Source of the DNA: Deltaproteobacteria bacterium
Lineage (GTDB): Bacteria; Bdellovibrionota; UBA1018
Reading direction: 5' to 3'
Assembly: GCA_013286765.1 (NCBI GenBank)
Contig: JABDFB010000050.1
Span: 1-15,551 of the forward strand
DNA length: 15,551 nucleotides
Below, piece after piece: positions 1 to 6,864 of this stretch (position 1 is its first letter; each line of letters starts with the position of its first letter). The notes below the pieces were generated by a model. The model was not told the DNA's origin. It saw nothing but the letters and a program-made list of their open reading frames with translations, and searched no databases. A program made the translations under genes and the position numbers.

Positions 1-35
1 GTTACTTCTCTCGCGTCGTGATGGTCGTCGGTATC

Positions 36-752
36 TTAATGTAAGCCAACCACGGTATCGAGATCGAAACCTTCGGATCCTTTGCCCGAGGGTTGAGCCG
101 AACCCTCTTTTGCGTCAACAATGCGAATGTATTGGATCCAATCCAACGGTTCATTTAACGTCGACAAATCAAAGTCATCACCACCGGGGCCTCGGCCCGG
201 AATCCGTCTGCCGGATTCGTCAAGCACTTGTGGCGCAAAGGGATCATTATTTATATTTGCATATACTGGAAATACTCCAGCAAGATTAAAGACATCATAT
301 GGGTTAGTAGTATTCGGATGGGCCACGGAGTGTGGAAAGCGAAAAAAGTTGATGCCATCTTGACTCACTTCGACATAGGCCCATTCCATAAAGGCAGAAA
401 ATTTATCCCCACCAATATAAAAAGGATTTTCAAAAACACGAATATCAGGACCTGGCTCATTGCGAATGGCTTCAGTCATCCTGAGAGTAATAAATCCGCT
501 ATGTCCAAGTGATAATAGTTTGTCCGCTTGCCATTGTGGCGCACTATCGCCTGTTCCATCAGGATAGCCGCTAATATTCTGAGGAAAATATTCAAGTCCA
601 TATCCGCCACCGTAGGCGATGTAAATTTTTCCATCGCAAGAAACTTTACCCATCTCGGGGGTGCAACCATGGAAGTAACTAGGATCGACAAAGCTTTTAG
701 CATGAGTCAGAGAACTTAGGAAAAAGACAAATAAAATAAGTTTTGTTTTCAT
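36..752 (-). CDS. Exported surface protein under cobalamin riboswitch control, function unknown
   Basis: A 238-residue protein with an N-terminal Sec signal peptide (basic MKTK, hydrophobic core to about residue 16, likely cut after THA, residue 18). No enzyme motif is recognised. The mature part has a recurring type of surface-protein motifs: NEPGPDIRVFENPF (99-111 region), EVSQDGINFF (128-137), GGDDFDL (190-196), YIRIVDA (208-214) and GFDLDTVVGL (228-237). I recognise this pattern from secreted 'cell surface protein' families, often annotated without function. The acidic clusters D191/D192/D194 and D230/D232 could bind metal ions, and Cys30/Cys39 could form a disulfide. There is no C-terminal sorting tail. 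The start is supported by an AGGT-type ribosome site about 9 bases upstream of the ATG. It lies directly behind a cobalamin riboswitch, so a role in scavenging or binding B12 or cobalt at the surface is a reasonable inference, not shown by the protein itself. Confidence 0.8.
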   Translation of the reverse strand: MKTKLILFVFFLSSLTHAKSFVDPSYFHGCTPEMGKVSCDGKIYIAYGGGYGLEYFPQNISGYPDGTGDSAPQWQADKLLSLGHSGFITLRMTEAIRNEPGPDIRVFENPFYIGGDKFSAFMEWAYVEVSQDGINFFRFPHSVAHPNTTNPYDVFNLAGVFPVYANINNDPFAPQVLDESGRRIPGRGPGGDDFDLSTLNEPLDWIQYIRIVDAKEGSAQPSGKGSEGFDLDTVVGLH

Positions 753-780
753 TTTTTTTTACCTGCTCGGGTTTGATGGT

Positions 781-890
781 TATTTGCTAGGCATTCGGAC
801 TTGCTTAAACTATTTAAGATCACCGTTGCGGCACAGTGCTGGATTCTCGCCAGCTTCCCCTAACAACTTTTGTTGCTGAAATACATGGTT
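781..890 (-). promoter_or_regulatory. Cobalamin (B12) riboswitch
   Basis: Read on the minus strand, this leader contains the conserved core in the right order: GGGGAAGCTGGCGAGAATCC (841-860), then AGCACTGTGCCGCAACGGTG (821-840), a variable hairpin (ATCTTAAATAGTTTAAG), then AGTCCGAATGCCTAGC (786-801). These match the family consensus GGGAA..GGTG.AA.TCC, the B12 box GC.GCCCGC.ACGGT and the distal AGTCCGGA.ACCTGCC segment. TATTT (881-885 side) and AAATA (781-785 side) can close the outer P1 helix. No U-tract terminator follows. About 29 bases separate the core from the ATG at 752, so control of translation initiation is more likely than attenuation. The segment TGCCT inside the distal box can pair with AGGTA at the ribosome site, which would offer a switch, but this pairing is only an inference. 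Confidence 0.88.
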
Positions 891-922
891 CGCAAGACTC
901 TGTCAATTGGATTGAATAGGAT

Positions 923-961
923 GGCTCGCGCAATCCTCCTCGTTTACGGGGAGGTCGAGCC
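923..961. repeat. Strong stem-loop
   Basis: Outer arms GGCTCG (923-928) and CGAGCC (956-961) enclose inner arms CCTCCTCG (935-942) and CGGGGAGG (947-954) around a TTTA loop, with one T-G wobble and a small internal loop. It is a stable hairpin on either strand. No run of T follows on either side, so it is not a standard terminator. It sits between the ureohydrolase terminator and the cobalamin riboswitch leader; its role is unknown. Confidence 0.6.
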
Positions 962-976
962 AGCCTTTATAGGTGT

Positions 977-997
977 ACAGCGACACGTGGTCGCTGT
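977..997. repeat. Perfect 8-bp inverted repeat with 5-base loop
   Basis: ACAGCGAC (977-984) and GTCGCTGT (990-997) are perfect reverse complements around ACGTG. The short flanking segments AGGT (971-974) and ACCT (1003-1006) can also pair and extend the structure. It lies 15 bases from the neighbouring hairpin at 923-961. It could be a protein-binding operator or part of a structured RNA; nothing in the sequence decides this. Confidence 0.55.
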
Positions 998-1004
998 TCC
1001 CTAC

Positions 1005-1035
1005 CTGAAAAGAATCTCCCGGGCGGGAGTTCTTT
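1005..1035 (-). terminator. Rho-independent terminator of the ureohydrolase gene
   Basis: On the minus strand, AAAGAA-CTCCC, loop GCCC, GGGAG-A-TTCTTT forms a GC-rich stem extended by A-U pairs, and the final TTCTTTT acts as the U-rich tail. It starts 29 bases after the stop codon at 1064, the expected position for ending transcription of the ureohydrolase. It also separates that transcript from the riboswitch-controlled gene. Confidence 0.7.
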
Positions 1036-1063
1036 AATATGGTGCAACTGTTTTGGGTCGGCT

Positions 1064-2194
1064 TTACGCAAGGTCTAGCGTTCTTGCTTTACCCTGGCTA
1101 ACCAGAGTCCAACCCGTCATCTTGTAGAGCAGTCGTGCGCCGACGTTTGCATCCCATTCGTCTGTTTCATCGTTTGGATTTGGTGCGACTTCATTCAAGT
1201 CAAAGCCAATAATTTTTTTCCCGGCTTTTACAAGGCGTCCGAGGAGATAGTTTGCTTCGTGAAAATCAATGCCGCCAGGAACGGGTGTGCCGGTATGTGG
1301 ACAAAATCTTGGATCGAGTCCGTCGATGTCGAATGAAACCCAAACTTTATCAGGGCACTCTGCGATGATTTTCTCGCAGGTGTGCGCCCAGGGAACGCCT
1401 TCGAGTCTTCTTTGTGCGAGGTCTCGATCCAAAAACAATTTGACGCGATCCTTCTTTGACTGAATGTAATTTATTTCTTCTTCGCAGACGTCACGGATTC
1501 CGACTTGAACGAGTCGAGTCATTTGCGGAAGAGCCTCAAGGACATTGTACATAATAGATGCATGTGACCAGGTGAAACCTTCGTATGCGCAACGTGTGTC
1601 GGAATGTGCATCAAAGTGAAGAATTCCGAACGATGCATGTTTCTCAGAAATCGCTTTCATAGCGCCGAAGGGGCAAGAATGATCGCCACCAACCACCGCA
1701 AGAATCTTACCTGCATCTAAGATACGCTTTGACTCAGCATAAACAGAGGCATTGACTTGTTCACTGAGCAAATTGACAGCGTCCAGAACTTCTTCAAACT
1801 CTGAATAGCTTTCAATATTGTCCTCGTTTATCCCGGCTTGGATAATTCTTTGAGCTAGGATCTTAGCCTGCCTATTCCAGCTGATGACCTCTTTGGATTC
1901 AGGAACCATGTACAGTCCTGCTTCGTAGGGTTTCAGAACTTCCGTATCGTAAAGGTCGACCTGTTTACTGGCTTTCAGAATGGCTGAAGGGCCTTTCGAC
2001 GTTCCGCCGCCATAAGAGGTGGTAGCTTCCCACGGCACAGGTAGATAGACCAGACTTGCGTCGTATTCTTGATGGGGCAATCCAAATATGCCGGAATCTG
2101 AAGACGCGGCCTTGTTAGGATCAAACTGGCTAGTGGGCGTAGTCATGAGCAAAGCGTTATCCCAGGGGCTGGTTATTTTCAATGGAAAAGGCAT
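1064..2194 (-). CDS. Ureohydrolase (agmatinase/arginase family)
   Basis: A cytoplasmic dinuclear-manganese hydrolase that splits a guanidino group and releases urea or a related product. All family motifs are present: GGDHS (169-173), HFDAHSD (193-199), SFDIDGLDP (287-295) and TGTPVPGG (301-308). The six expected metal ligands are visible: H172, D195, H197, D199, D289 and D291. At 376 residues it is longer than classic SpeB (about 306); the extra length lies at the N-terminus and in residues about 100-160, before the GGDHS motif. The substrate cannot be read from sequence; agmatine (polyamine synthesis) is the usual annotation, with arginine, guanidinobutyrate or formiminoglutamate as alternatives. 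The start is uncertain: neither the ATG at 2194 nor the in-frame ATG at 2146 (giving MTTPTSQFDPN) has a good ribosome site. It stands alone, with its own terminator. Confidence 0.9.
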   Translation of the reverse strand: MPFPLKITSPWDNALLMTTPTSQFDPNKAASSDSGIFGLPHQEYDASLVYLPVPWEATTSYGGGTSKGPSAILKASKQVDLYDTEVLKPYEAGLYMVPESKEVISWNRQAKILAQRIIQAGINEDNIESYSEFEEVLDAVNLLSEQVNASVYAESKRILDAGKILAVVGGDHSCPFGAMKAISEKHASFGILHFDAHSDTRCAYEGFTWSHASIMYNVLEALPQMTRLVQVGIRDVCEEEINYIQSKKDRVKLFLDRDLAQRRLEGVPWAHTCEKIIAECPDKVWVSFDIDGLDPRFCPHTGTPVPGGIDFHEANYLLGRLVKAGKKIIGFDLNEVAPNPNDETDEWDANVGARLLYKMTGWTLVSQGKARTLDLA

Positions 2195-2332
2195 GCGTCA
2201 TTTTTTGGCAGATTTCATACAGGCCTAATTTAGAACGACCTTGTTGAGAGTGATCGGGACTACCTATGTCATGATTTTATTATGAAATCTTGTTGATTTT
2301 TTTATGATGGTCGCCTAATTATTCCGCCTTAG

Positions 2333-3331
2333 ATGATGTGGGGAAAAGGTCTTATAGGTCGTTTTTGTCTCCTAATATGGATTGTTTTGTTTTTCAACTA
2401 TTCTAGTCGAGCGGACAATCTGAGTCTAAAGGAACGGTGGGATCTTGAAAAAGACTCCCCAATGCAGGGCTTTCAAGGTGTTCCTCCTGACTTGTTAACA
2501 AATAAGCAGATCTTGTTTGTAAGTGGGCTTGCAAATGAAGCAAGTCAGATCATAAAATTCTATTATGTAGATAATATGGACGAAGTGAATAACGGCCTTG
2601 GAGCTGAATCTACCTATTTCGGTCCCTCCTCATTTCAAGGTATTTCATTTAACGCGAAGAATATTTATCATGCAGTTAAAGAGTTATATGCAAAGAACAA
2701 TAAGCCTGTCGTCCTGTTTTGCCATAGCAAGGGAGGCGCAGAATGCCTCTACACGCTTTTAGAATATCCTGACTTAGTTCTGCAGGGGATGGTTGATCGG
2801 GCCGTTATTATTCAGGGGGCCTTGAGAGGTAGTCCCCTTGTGTCTTCGGGTTATGCGGGCTATGGCTTGCAATTTTGGGCAGCTTCGTTCGTACTTGGAG
2901 ACGGATATGAAACTCTGGATCCCTCAAAAGTTAGTTTAGAATTCGACAAAGCGTTTCAGCGATTTCATCGCTACATGAATAATTTGTGGGCAGAGTTGAG
3001 CCAAGACGTTCTCAAGGCCAAGGTCAAGAATATTTCTGATAGAGTTTTTTACGTTCGCAGCTCTGCTACACCGGAACAATACGGTTTTGCCACTAGAATG
3101 ATTCTAAGAGTGCTGTGGCCTGTTAGTCCTATCCAAGAAGAAAGCGATGGACTTCTTTTGGTAAAGGATCAAATGTTTAGTACTTTTGGAAAAGACTTGG
3201 GTGTTTTAAATGTCGATCATATGGGCTTAACTCTCTCCGGTGTATTTACTAATGTCTCCTCAAGTGATCGGCGCGCATTTACGAGGGCAGTACTTTCTCA
3301 GGTCTACCAGCCTGAAGTAGTCCTCCATTAA
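2333..3331 (+). CDS. Exported alpha/beta hydrolase, lipase-like
   Basis: A 332-residue protein with a signal peptide (hydrophobic residues about 10-22, probable cut after SSRA, residue 27). It has a plausible serine-hydrolase triad. The nucleophile elbow CHSKGG (130-135) puts Ser132 where lipases have GHSKGG. ESDGLL (270-275) gives Asp272 in the usual 'SDGLV' position, and VDHMGLT (294-300) gives His296. LFVSGLANE (61-69) may be the strand and oxyanion-hole segment before the elbow. The likely role is an extracytoplasmic lipase or esterase; the substrate is unknown. The glycine at the first elbow position is replaced by Cys130, which is unusual. A TAG stop lies immediately before the two ATG codons, so the start can only be 2333 or 2336. 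No clear ribosome site is seen. It is divergent from the ureohydrolase and ends 11 bases from the convergent matrixin gene. Confidence 0.82.
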   Translation: MMWGKGLIGRFCLLIWIVLFFNYSSRADNLSLKERWDLEKDSPMQGFQGVPPDLLTNKQILFVSGLANEASQIIKFYYVDNMDEVNNGLGAESTYFGPSSFQGISFNAKNIYHAVKELYAKNNKPVVLFCHSKGGAECLYTLLEYPDLVLQGMVDRAVIIQGALRGSPLVSSGYAGYGLQFWAASFVLGDGYETLDPSKVSLEFDKAFQRFHRYMNNLWAELSQDVLKAKVKNISDRVFYVRSSATPEQYGFATRMILRVLWPVSPIQEESDGLLLVKDQMFSTFGKDLGVLNVDHMGLTLSGVFTNVSSSDRRAFTRAVLSQVYQPEVVLH

Positions 3332-3342
3332 AGGCGATAATG

Positions 3343-4239
3343 CTATTTGCTGAAATATCTCAAAGAATATCTATTCGAAGATTTCATGACTCGCGTAAAA
3401 ACAGCGCAGATCATAAATAAACTGACGATTTCTGCTGCCCCAGGCGGGACTGTGTGCTCTGAGCCTTTCGAGCGATTTTTCTTGCTGATACCACGTCCAC
3501 TTGCAAGTGAACCGCACCCAAAAGCTTTGCCGCCAGTGGGTTCTTCCCGTGGATAAAGATAGGTAATCCCATCTACGTCATCTTGTGCTAGAGCTGCCAC
3601 TTTATCTGGTGTCACAGAGTAGTACATGAGGGCGTTGGTGTCTGCGGAATGACCCAAACCGAGAATATGGCCTATTTCATGGGCTAATATTACAGTAGTT
3701 AGTGAAGCTGCCAAATTTGTTATGCTTGCAGTTCCGCTGGATTCTATATTTAAGACAAGTAGAGCGCCCAACATTTTTCCACTCGTGGGATCGACATTCA
3801 GCGCCCCAGCGAATCCGGGAATACTATCGGGATCAAGACCCGTATCGGCTGAAAAGTTGGCCTCGCAAACAATAATAGGATTACCAACCGGAGCTAACGC
3901 CGTTGGAGAGGTTCCCACATAACTTGTGATTGCAAGGGGAAGTTGAACCGTAGTACCTGTTTTGACAGTTAAGTTCGTCGATGGAACTCCATTCCATAGA
4001 TTAAGAGCCGAGCCCACAGCAGATTGAACCTCTGAGAGGGACGAGCTACAGCTGGAGTCGATATCCAGTGTTACAGTGTCAGCTTGCCAGCCTACTGTTT
4101 TTTTCCCAAGAATGGTCCCACCCGATAGGTAGCCGCCAAAGTTGACCGTAAAAGCGCATGCATCTTGAGGGAAAAAAATGTCGGAGAATGCAGCCCAAGA
4201 AATTATATATAAAGCGATGAGAAATAAATTTCTCGCCAT
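3343..4239 (-). CDS. Exported matrixin-type zinc metalloprotease with C-terminal anchor
   Basis: A predicted secreted endopeptidase. The active-site motif HEIGHILGLGH (residues 187-197 from the start chosen here) has the three zinc histidines and catalytic Glu188, and ALMYYS follows with the Met-turn Met205, as in matrixins (M10A-like). A signal peptide covers about residues 1-28 (hydrophobic LFLIALYIISWAAF, cut near ACA). The reading frame is open up to an ATG at 4281, which would overlap the upstream gene by 14 bases, but the ATG at 4239 has a good GGAG site 6 bases upstream and begins a normal signal peptide, so it is preferred (298 residues). After the catalytic domain comes FGCGSL, a Lys/Arg/Ser-rich spacer, a hydrophobic stretch (IVSLFMICAVF) and a basic end, an arrangement like a C-terminal sorting or anchoring signal. 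Its upstream neighbour on the same strand is an exported barrel-like protein, 28 bases away. Confidence 0.88.
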   Translation of the reverse strand: MARNLFLIALYIISWAAFSDIFFPQDACAFTVNFGGYLSGGTILGKKTVGWQADTVTLDIDSSCSSSLSEVQSAVGSALNLWNGVPSTNLTVKTGTTVQLPLAITSYVGTSPTALAPVGNPIIVCEANFSADTGLDPDSIPGFAGALNVDPTSGKMLGALLVLNIESSGTASITNLAASLTTVILAHEIGHILGLGHSADTNALMYYSVTPDKVAALAQDDVDGITYLYPREEPTGGKAFGCGSLASGRGISKKNRSKGSEHTVPPGAAEIVSLFMICAVFTRVMKSSNRYSLRYFSK

Positions 4240-4245
4240 CCCTGT

Positions 4246-4249
4246 CTCC
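4246..4249 (-). promoter_or_regulatory. Ribosome binding site that sets the matrixin start
   Basis: On the minus strand GGAG is followed by six bases (ACAGGG) and the ATG ending at 4239. The two upstream in-frame ATGs (4281 and 4251) lack such a site. This supports the shorter protein with a standard signal peptide. Confidence 0.65.
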
Positions 4250-4267
4250 ATTTGCTTTTTGTTCTTT

Positions 4268-4870
4268 TTAGAGTAGACCATAGCTCACCGTGGCCAATGC
4301 ATCTACAGCCCTACGAGAGCTAAAAGTGCCTGTGACGAAAATATCCAGATCGAGGCGCACATTCAGAAACTCAGCACCTACGCCGGCATTCCAAAAGAAC
4401 ATGCGTGCTGTACTTGGAGTAGATGGAATTCCAAAGGTGGCAGTACCTGAGCCATTGTTTAGATCTACTGTGCCACCGTTTGCGCTGATCATATGGAATA
4501 GGATGCCCGGTCCTAATCGCAAATCAAGCCAGTCAATTTGCTTAAACAGCCGTGTAGTGATGGCAAGGAGAGTGGTTTTTTCTCCGCCTTCCGGGCTGTT
4601 ATGCCCGAACGGAGTATAGTTAATCATCGGAGAAAATCCCCAATCAGAATTAAAAAAAAATCGCCCTGTAATCGCAATTTGAACAAAAAGTGCATTGAAA
4701 TAGGAAGTCTTTCCTATTGGGGAATTAGACAGGCGGCCTATATCAAAAGCTAGGAGTCCGGCGCCTAAGTAGATTTTTCTTTTTTGGTCTGATTCTGCTG
4801 ATGCTCGTTCGGTAGATAAAACTGAAGTCACTACTCCCAGTAGGACTACCCAGTAAATCCGATGTCTCAT
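4268..4870 (-). CDS. Exported beta-barrel-like protein, probably outer membrane
   Basis: A 200-residue protein with a signal peptide (MRHR, hydrophobic VVLLGVVTSVL, likely cut after ASA at residue 25). The mature part alternates polar and hydrophobic residues with many aromatic and glycine residues, and short strands such as IYLGAGLLAFDIG, LFVQIAITGRFFF, LDLRLGPGILFHM, FFWNAGVGAEF and VRLDLDIFVTGTF. This is typical of a small 8-stranded outer-membrane barrel, although the last residue is Leu rather than the usual Phe or Tyr. No specific family is recognised. A TGA stop lies directly before the ATG, so the start cannot be further upstream, and no good ribosome site is visible. It is the first gene of a likely two-gene unit with the matrixin protease (28 bases after its stop), which suggests a shared envelope function. 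Confidence 0.75.
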   Translation of the reverse strand: MRHRIYWVVLLGVVTSVLSTERASAESDQKRKIYLGAGLLAFDIGRLSNSPIGKTSYFNALFVQIAITGRFFFNSDWGFSPMINYTPFGHNSPEGGEKTTLLAITTRLFKQIDWLDLRLGPGILFHMISANGGTVDLNNGSGTATFGIPSTPSTARMFFWNAGVGAEFLNVRLDLDIFVTGTFSSRRAVDALATVSYGLL

Positions 4871-4974
4871 TCAGACAAGTCTAGATGGAATTTTGAAATA
4901 TTAAAATAAAATGAGATCTGAATAGAAAATATTTGTTGTCAGATAAAATCTATTTTGTCGCACCTTCATTAACT

Positions 4975-5736
4975 CTATTTAACGTCTTTGGGTGCAACGC
5001 CCCAGCTCCGCAAAATCTCAAGCTCATCGTCTGCAGACAGTGCTTTTTTGAACTTTGCGCTGGATTTCCCTTTGACTCGATTTTCGCAGCTACTCCAATC
5101 AGAGTGTCTCATCGGAATGTGATCGACAAGACTCAGGTAAGAATAGGCTTTTCCTGATTTTTTAGTTTTTGAGCTAGGCCCAGTTGCTCCGGGTTGCGGG
5201 GAAAGGCTGAGAAGGTTGACACGATAATTTTTTAGAGGACCATCGTAGAGGTTCGGCGATCGACCTAATGAGAATTGAACTGCAATCTCATCCGCCCGCT
5301 CGTTGCCCGGAATCCCGGCGTGACCTCGAACGTGGTGCCAAAGAAGATTTCCTGCAAACGGTCGCTCAGAAACGAGTGCTGCCAGATCTTTCCAATGGTC
5401 GAGGTTGGCGACCTCGTTTCCTGACGCCGTCGTCCAATTATTTTTTTTCCACTTGGGTACCCATTCTGTAATGCCACGAATGACATAAGTAGAATCGGTT
5501 AGTATGTGGATTGCTATCAGAGCCTTGGAGTTTTTTAGAAATTGCAGCGCTTCAATAATGGCGTTGAGCTCCATTTGATTATTTGTCACTCGATTGGCTT
5601 TGCCGCCCAGCTCCACCACTTGGTAGTCGGGTGTTAATAGAATTGCCGCCCATCCGCCAGGACCCGGGTTTCCCGAGCATGCACCGTCCGTAAAAATAAT
5701 ACCGTGTCCACGTTCAACTAAGTCTTGAATATTCAT
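4975..5736 (-). CDS. rnhA: Ribonuclease HI with C-terminal viroplasmin-like extension
   Basis: Cleaves the RNA strand of RNA-DNA hybrids (R-loops, primers) in the cytoplasm. The RNase HI domain covers about residues 10-160, with the catalytic set D17 (FTDGACSGNPGPGG), E56 (NNQMELNAI), D81 (ILTDSTYVI) and D149, plus the conserved histidine H139 (VRGHAGIPGNERADEIA). The KWKKNNW segment (95-101) belongs to the basic handle region used in substrate binding. After a Pro/Ser/Lys linker (180-195), residues about 198-246 form an extra module (YSYLSLVDH...HSDWSSCENRVKG...AKFKKALS...). It resembles the viroplasmin-like hybrid-binding domain that is N-terminal in many eukaryotic RNase H1 proteins; here it is C-terminal. 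With 253 residues it is about 100 longer than the E. coli enzyme. The ATG has no strong ribosome site. It is divergent from hemA with 63 bases between. Confidence 0.93.
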   Translation of the reverse strand: MNIQDLVERGHGIIFTDGACSGNPGPGGWAAILLTPDYQVVELGGKANRVTNNQMELNAIIEALQFLKNSKALIAIHILTDSTYVIRGITEWVPKWKKNNWTTASGNEVANLDHWKDLAALVSERPFAGNLLWHHVRGHAGIPGNERADEIAVQFSLGRSPNLYDGPLKNYRVNLLSLSPQPGATGPSSKTKKSGKAYSYLSLVDHIPMRHSDWSSCENRVKGKSSAKFKKALSADDELEILRSWGVAPKDVK

Positions 5737-5799
5737 TAAACAGGGATCTTATGACAAAACGGTGACAATTCTAAGTCTGTTTTCGCATATAGTAGGTCT

Positions 5800-6783
5800 A
5801 TGCACCTAGGGGCTTTAACTGTTATTCATAGTTCCAAAGAAAATCATGAATCTGGCCCTCCATCTATTGTAACAGCTAATAATTCTTTTCATCTTGAGAC
5901 CTGCCAAAGATGGCTCTGGATTTATGATTCAGAGGTAGTTCCGGAGACAGGTCAATCAAATCGCTATCAACGTTATCAAGGGGAAGCCGCTTATCATTTC
6001 TTGCTACGATTTGCCGTTGGCTTAGAGAGTAAAATCGTTGGCGAAACGGATATTTTTGGCCAGTTTAAAGAGGCTTGGAGAAAAGTATCTGAACAGCATT
6101 TGTCAGAATTTCAAGGACTTGAGCCTTGGATGCAAAAGATTTTTGAAGATACGAAAGAGATTCGAACACGGTATTTGCGTAACACCGGTGGAACTTCTTA
6201 TGGAAGTTTGGTTCGTAAGCTTATTGGAAAAAACGACTCCAAAATAAATCTGGAAAAACCAGCATTGATACTGGGCGCGGGGCAGATTGCTGAGTCTATT
6301 GCCCCCTACTTAATGGAGCAAGAACTGTGGCTTTGGAATCGTACTCCTGAAAATCTGGAACGATTGGTTCAGAAACTTCATCAGCGAAATCGGAAGCAAA
6401 AGGAACAACCTCGGAAATTGATCCGAAAGTTACACCATGACGAAGAACAAATCGGCTGGTCCGAAGCGCAGGTTATCGTAGCGTGTATTCCCGTGGACGA
6501 GCAGCTAGATGCACAGAGAATGGATTGGTTCGCAAAGGGTGGTTGTGAGAACCGGATTTTGCTTCATTTGGGATCGATTCGCGCAAATGCGGGATTGTGG
6601 AAGGATCTTCCGAATTCTTATTTTTTAGATGATTTATACAGCTTGCAAGAGGGTGTTAGTGACTCGCGAGCTTTGCAGATCAAATTGGCAGAAAATGCTT
6701 GTAAAGAGAGAGCTAAGTTGCGGTCTTTATCGATGTCCCTCTCCATTAGCCATTGTTGGGAAGATTTAGCCTGCTTTGCCTAA
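5800..6783 (+). CDS. hemA: Glutamyl-tRNA reductase, short form
   Basis: The first step of C5 tetrapyrrole synthesis: NADPH-dependent reduction of glutamyl-tRNA to glutamate-1-semialdehyde, the substrate of HemL. The catalytic cysteine is Cys35 in LETCQR (family STCNR). GLESKIVGETDIFGQFKEAW (74-93) matches the family signature GLDS..GE.QI.GQ.K.A. GGTSYGSLVRKLIG (130-143) and the nucleotide-binding GAGQIAES (159-166) with WNRTPEN (179-185) follow. At 327 residues the protein is about 90 shorter than usual. It stops after DDLYSLQ and one following helix, so the C-terminal dimerisation domain is missing, and the N-terminal domain is also shortened before Cys35. The reading frame is intact and no remnant of the missing domain follows. 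It is separated from the hem operon by about 3 kb and faces the other way. A TATAGT at 5788-5793 just upstream may be a -10 element, giving a very short or absent leader; this is weak. Confidence 0.85.
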   Translation: MHLGALTVIHSSKENHESGPPSIVTANNSFHLETCQRWLWIYDSEVVPETGQSNRYQRYQGEAAYHFLLRFAVGLESKIVGETDIFGQFKEAWRKVSEQHLSEFQGLEPWMQKIFEDTKEIRTRYLRNTGGTSYGSLVRKLIGKNDSKINLEKPALILGAGQIAESIAPYLMEQELWLWNRTPENLERLVQKLHQRNRKQKEQPRKLIRKLHHDEEQIGWSEAQVIVACIPVDEQLDAQRMDWFAKGGCENRILLHLGSIRANAGLWKDLPNSYFLDDLYSLQEGVSDSRALQIKLAENACKERAKLRSLSMSLSISHCWEDLACFA

Positions 6784-6864
6784 GTGGCTAGCAAAGCCCT
6801 CAAAAAAAATATGTCAAAACGCTATTGTAATGATATGTCGCATTTGGGAAACGGACGTATATCC

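Noticed and set aside
1..35. Possible second gene after the riboswitch-controlled gene
   Set aside because: Only 35 bases are present, with no start or recognisable coding sequence.
872..906. Promoter TTGACA - 17 bases - TATTTC ahead of the riboswitch
   Set aside because: The -35 is perfect but the -10 matches poorly and would fall on the P1 helix of the riboswitch, so transcription must start further upstream.
5737..5799. Sigma-70 promoter for hemA (GTGACA at 5762 and TATAGT at 5788)
   Set aside because: The spacing is 20 bases, too long for a standard promoter; kept only as a remark in the hemA entry.
6773..6797. Terminator after hemA (GCTTTGC/GCAAAGC hairpin over the stop codon)
   Set aside because: The stem is short with an 11-base loop and is followed by A residues, not T residues, on the plus strand.
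6784..6864. An N-terminal extension of the ankyrin protein from a GTG at 6784
   Set aside because: It would place a normal signal peptide 27 residues inside the protein, the GTG follows the hemA stop with no ribosome site, and the ATG at 6865 gives a standard exported protein.
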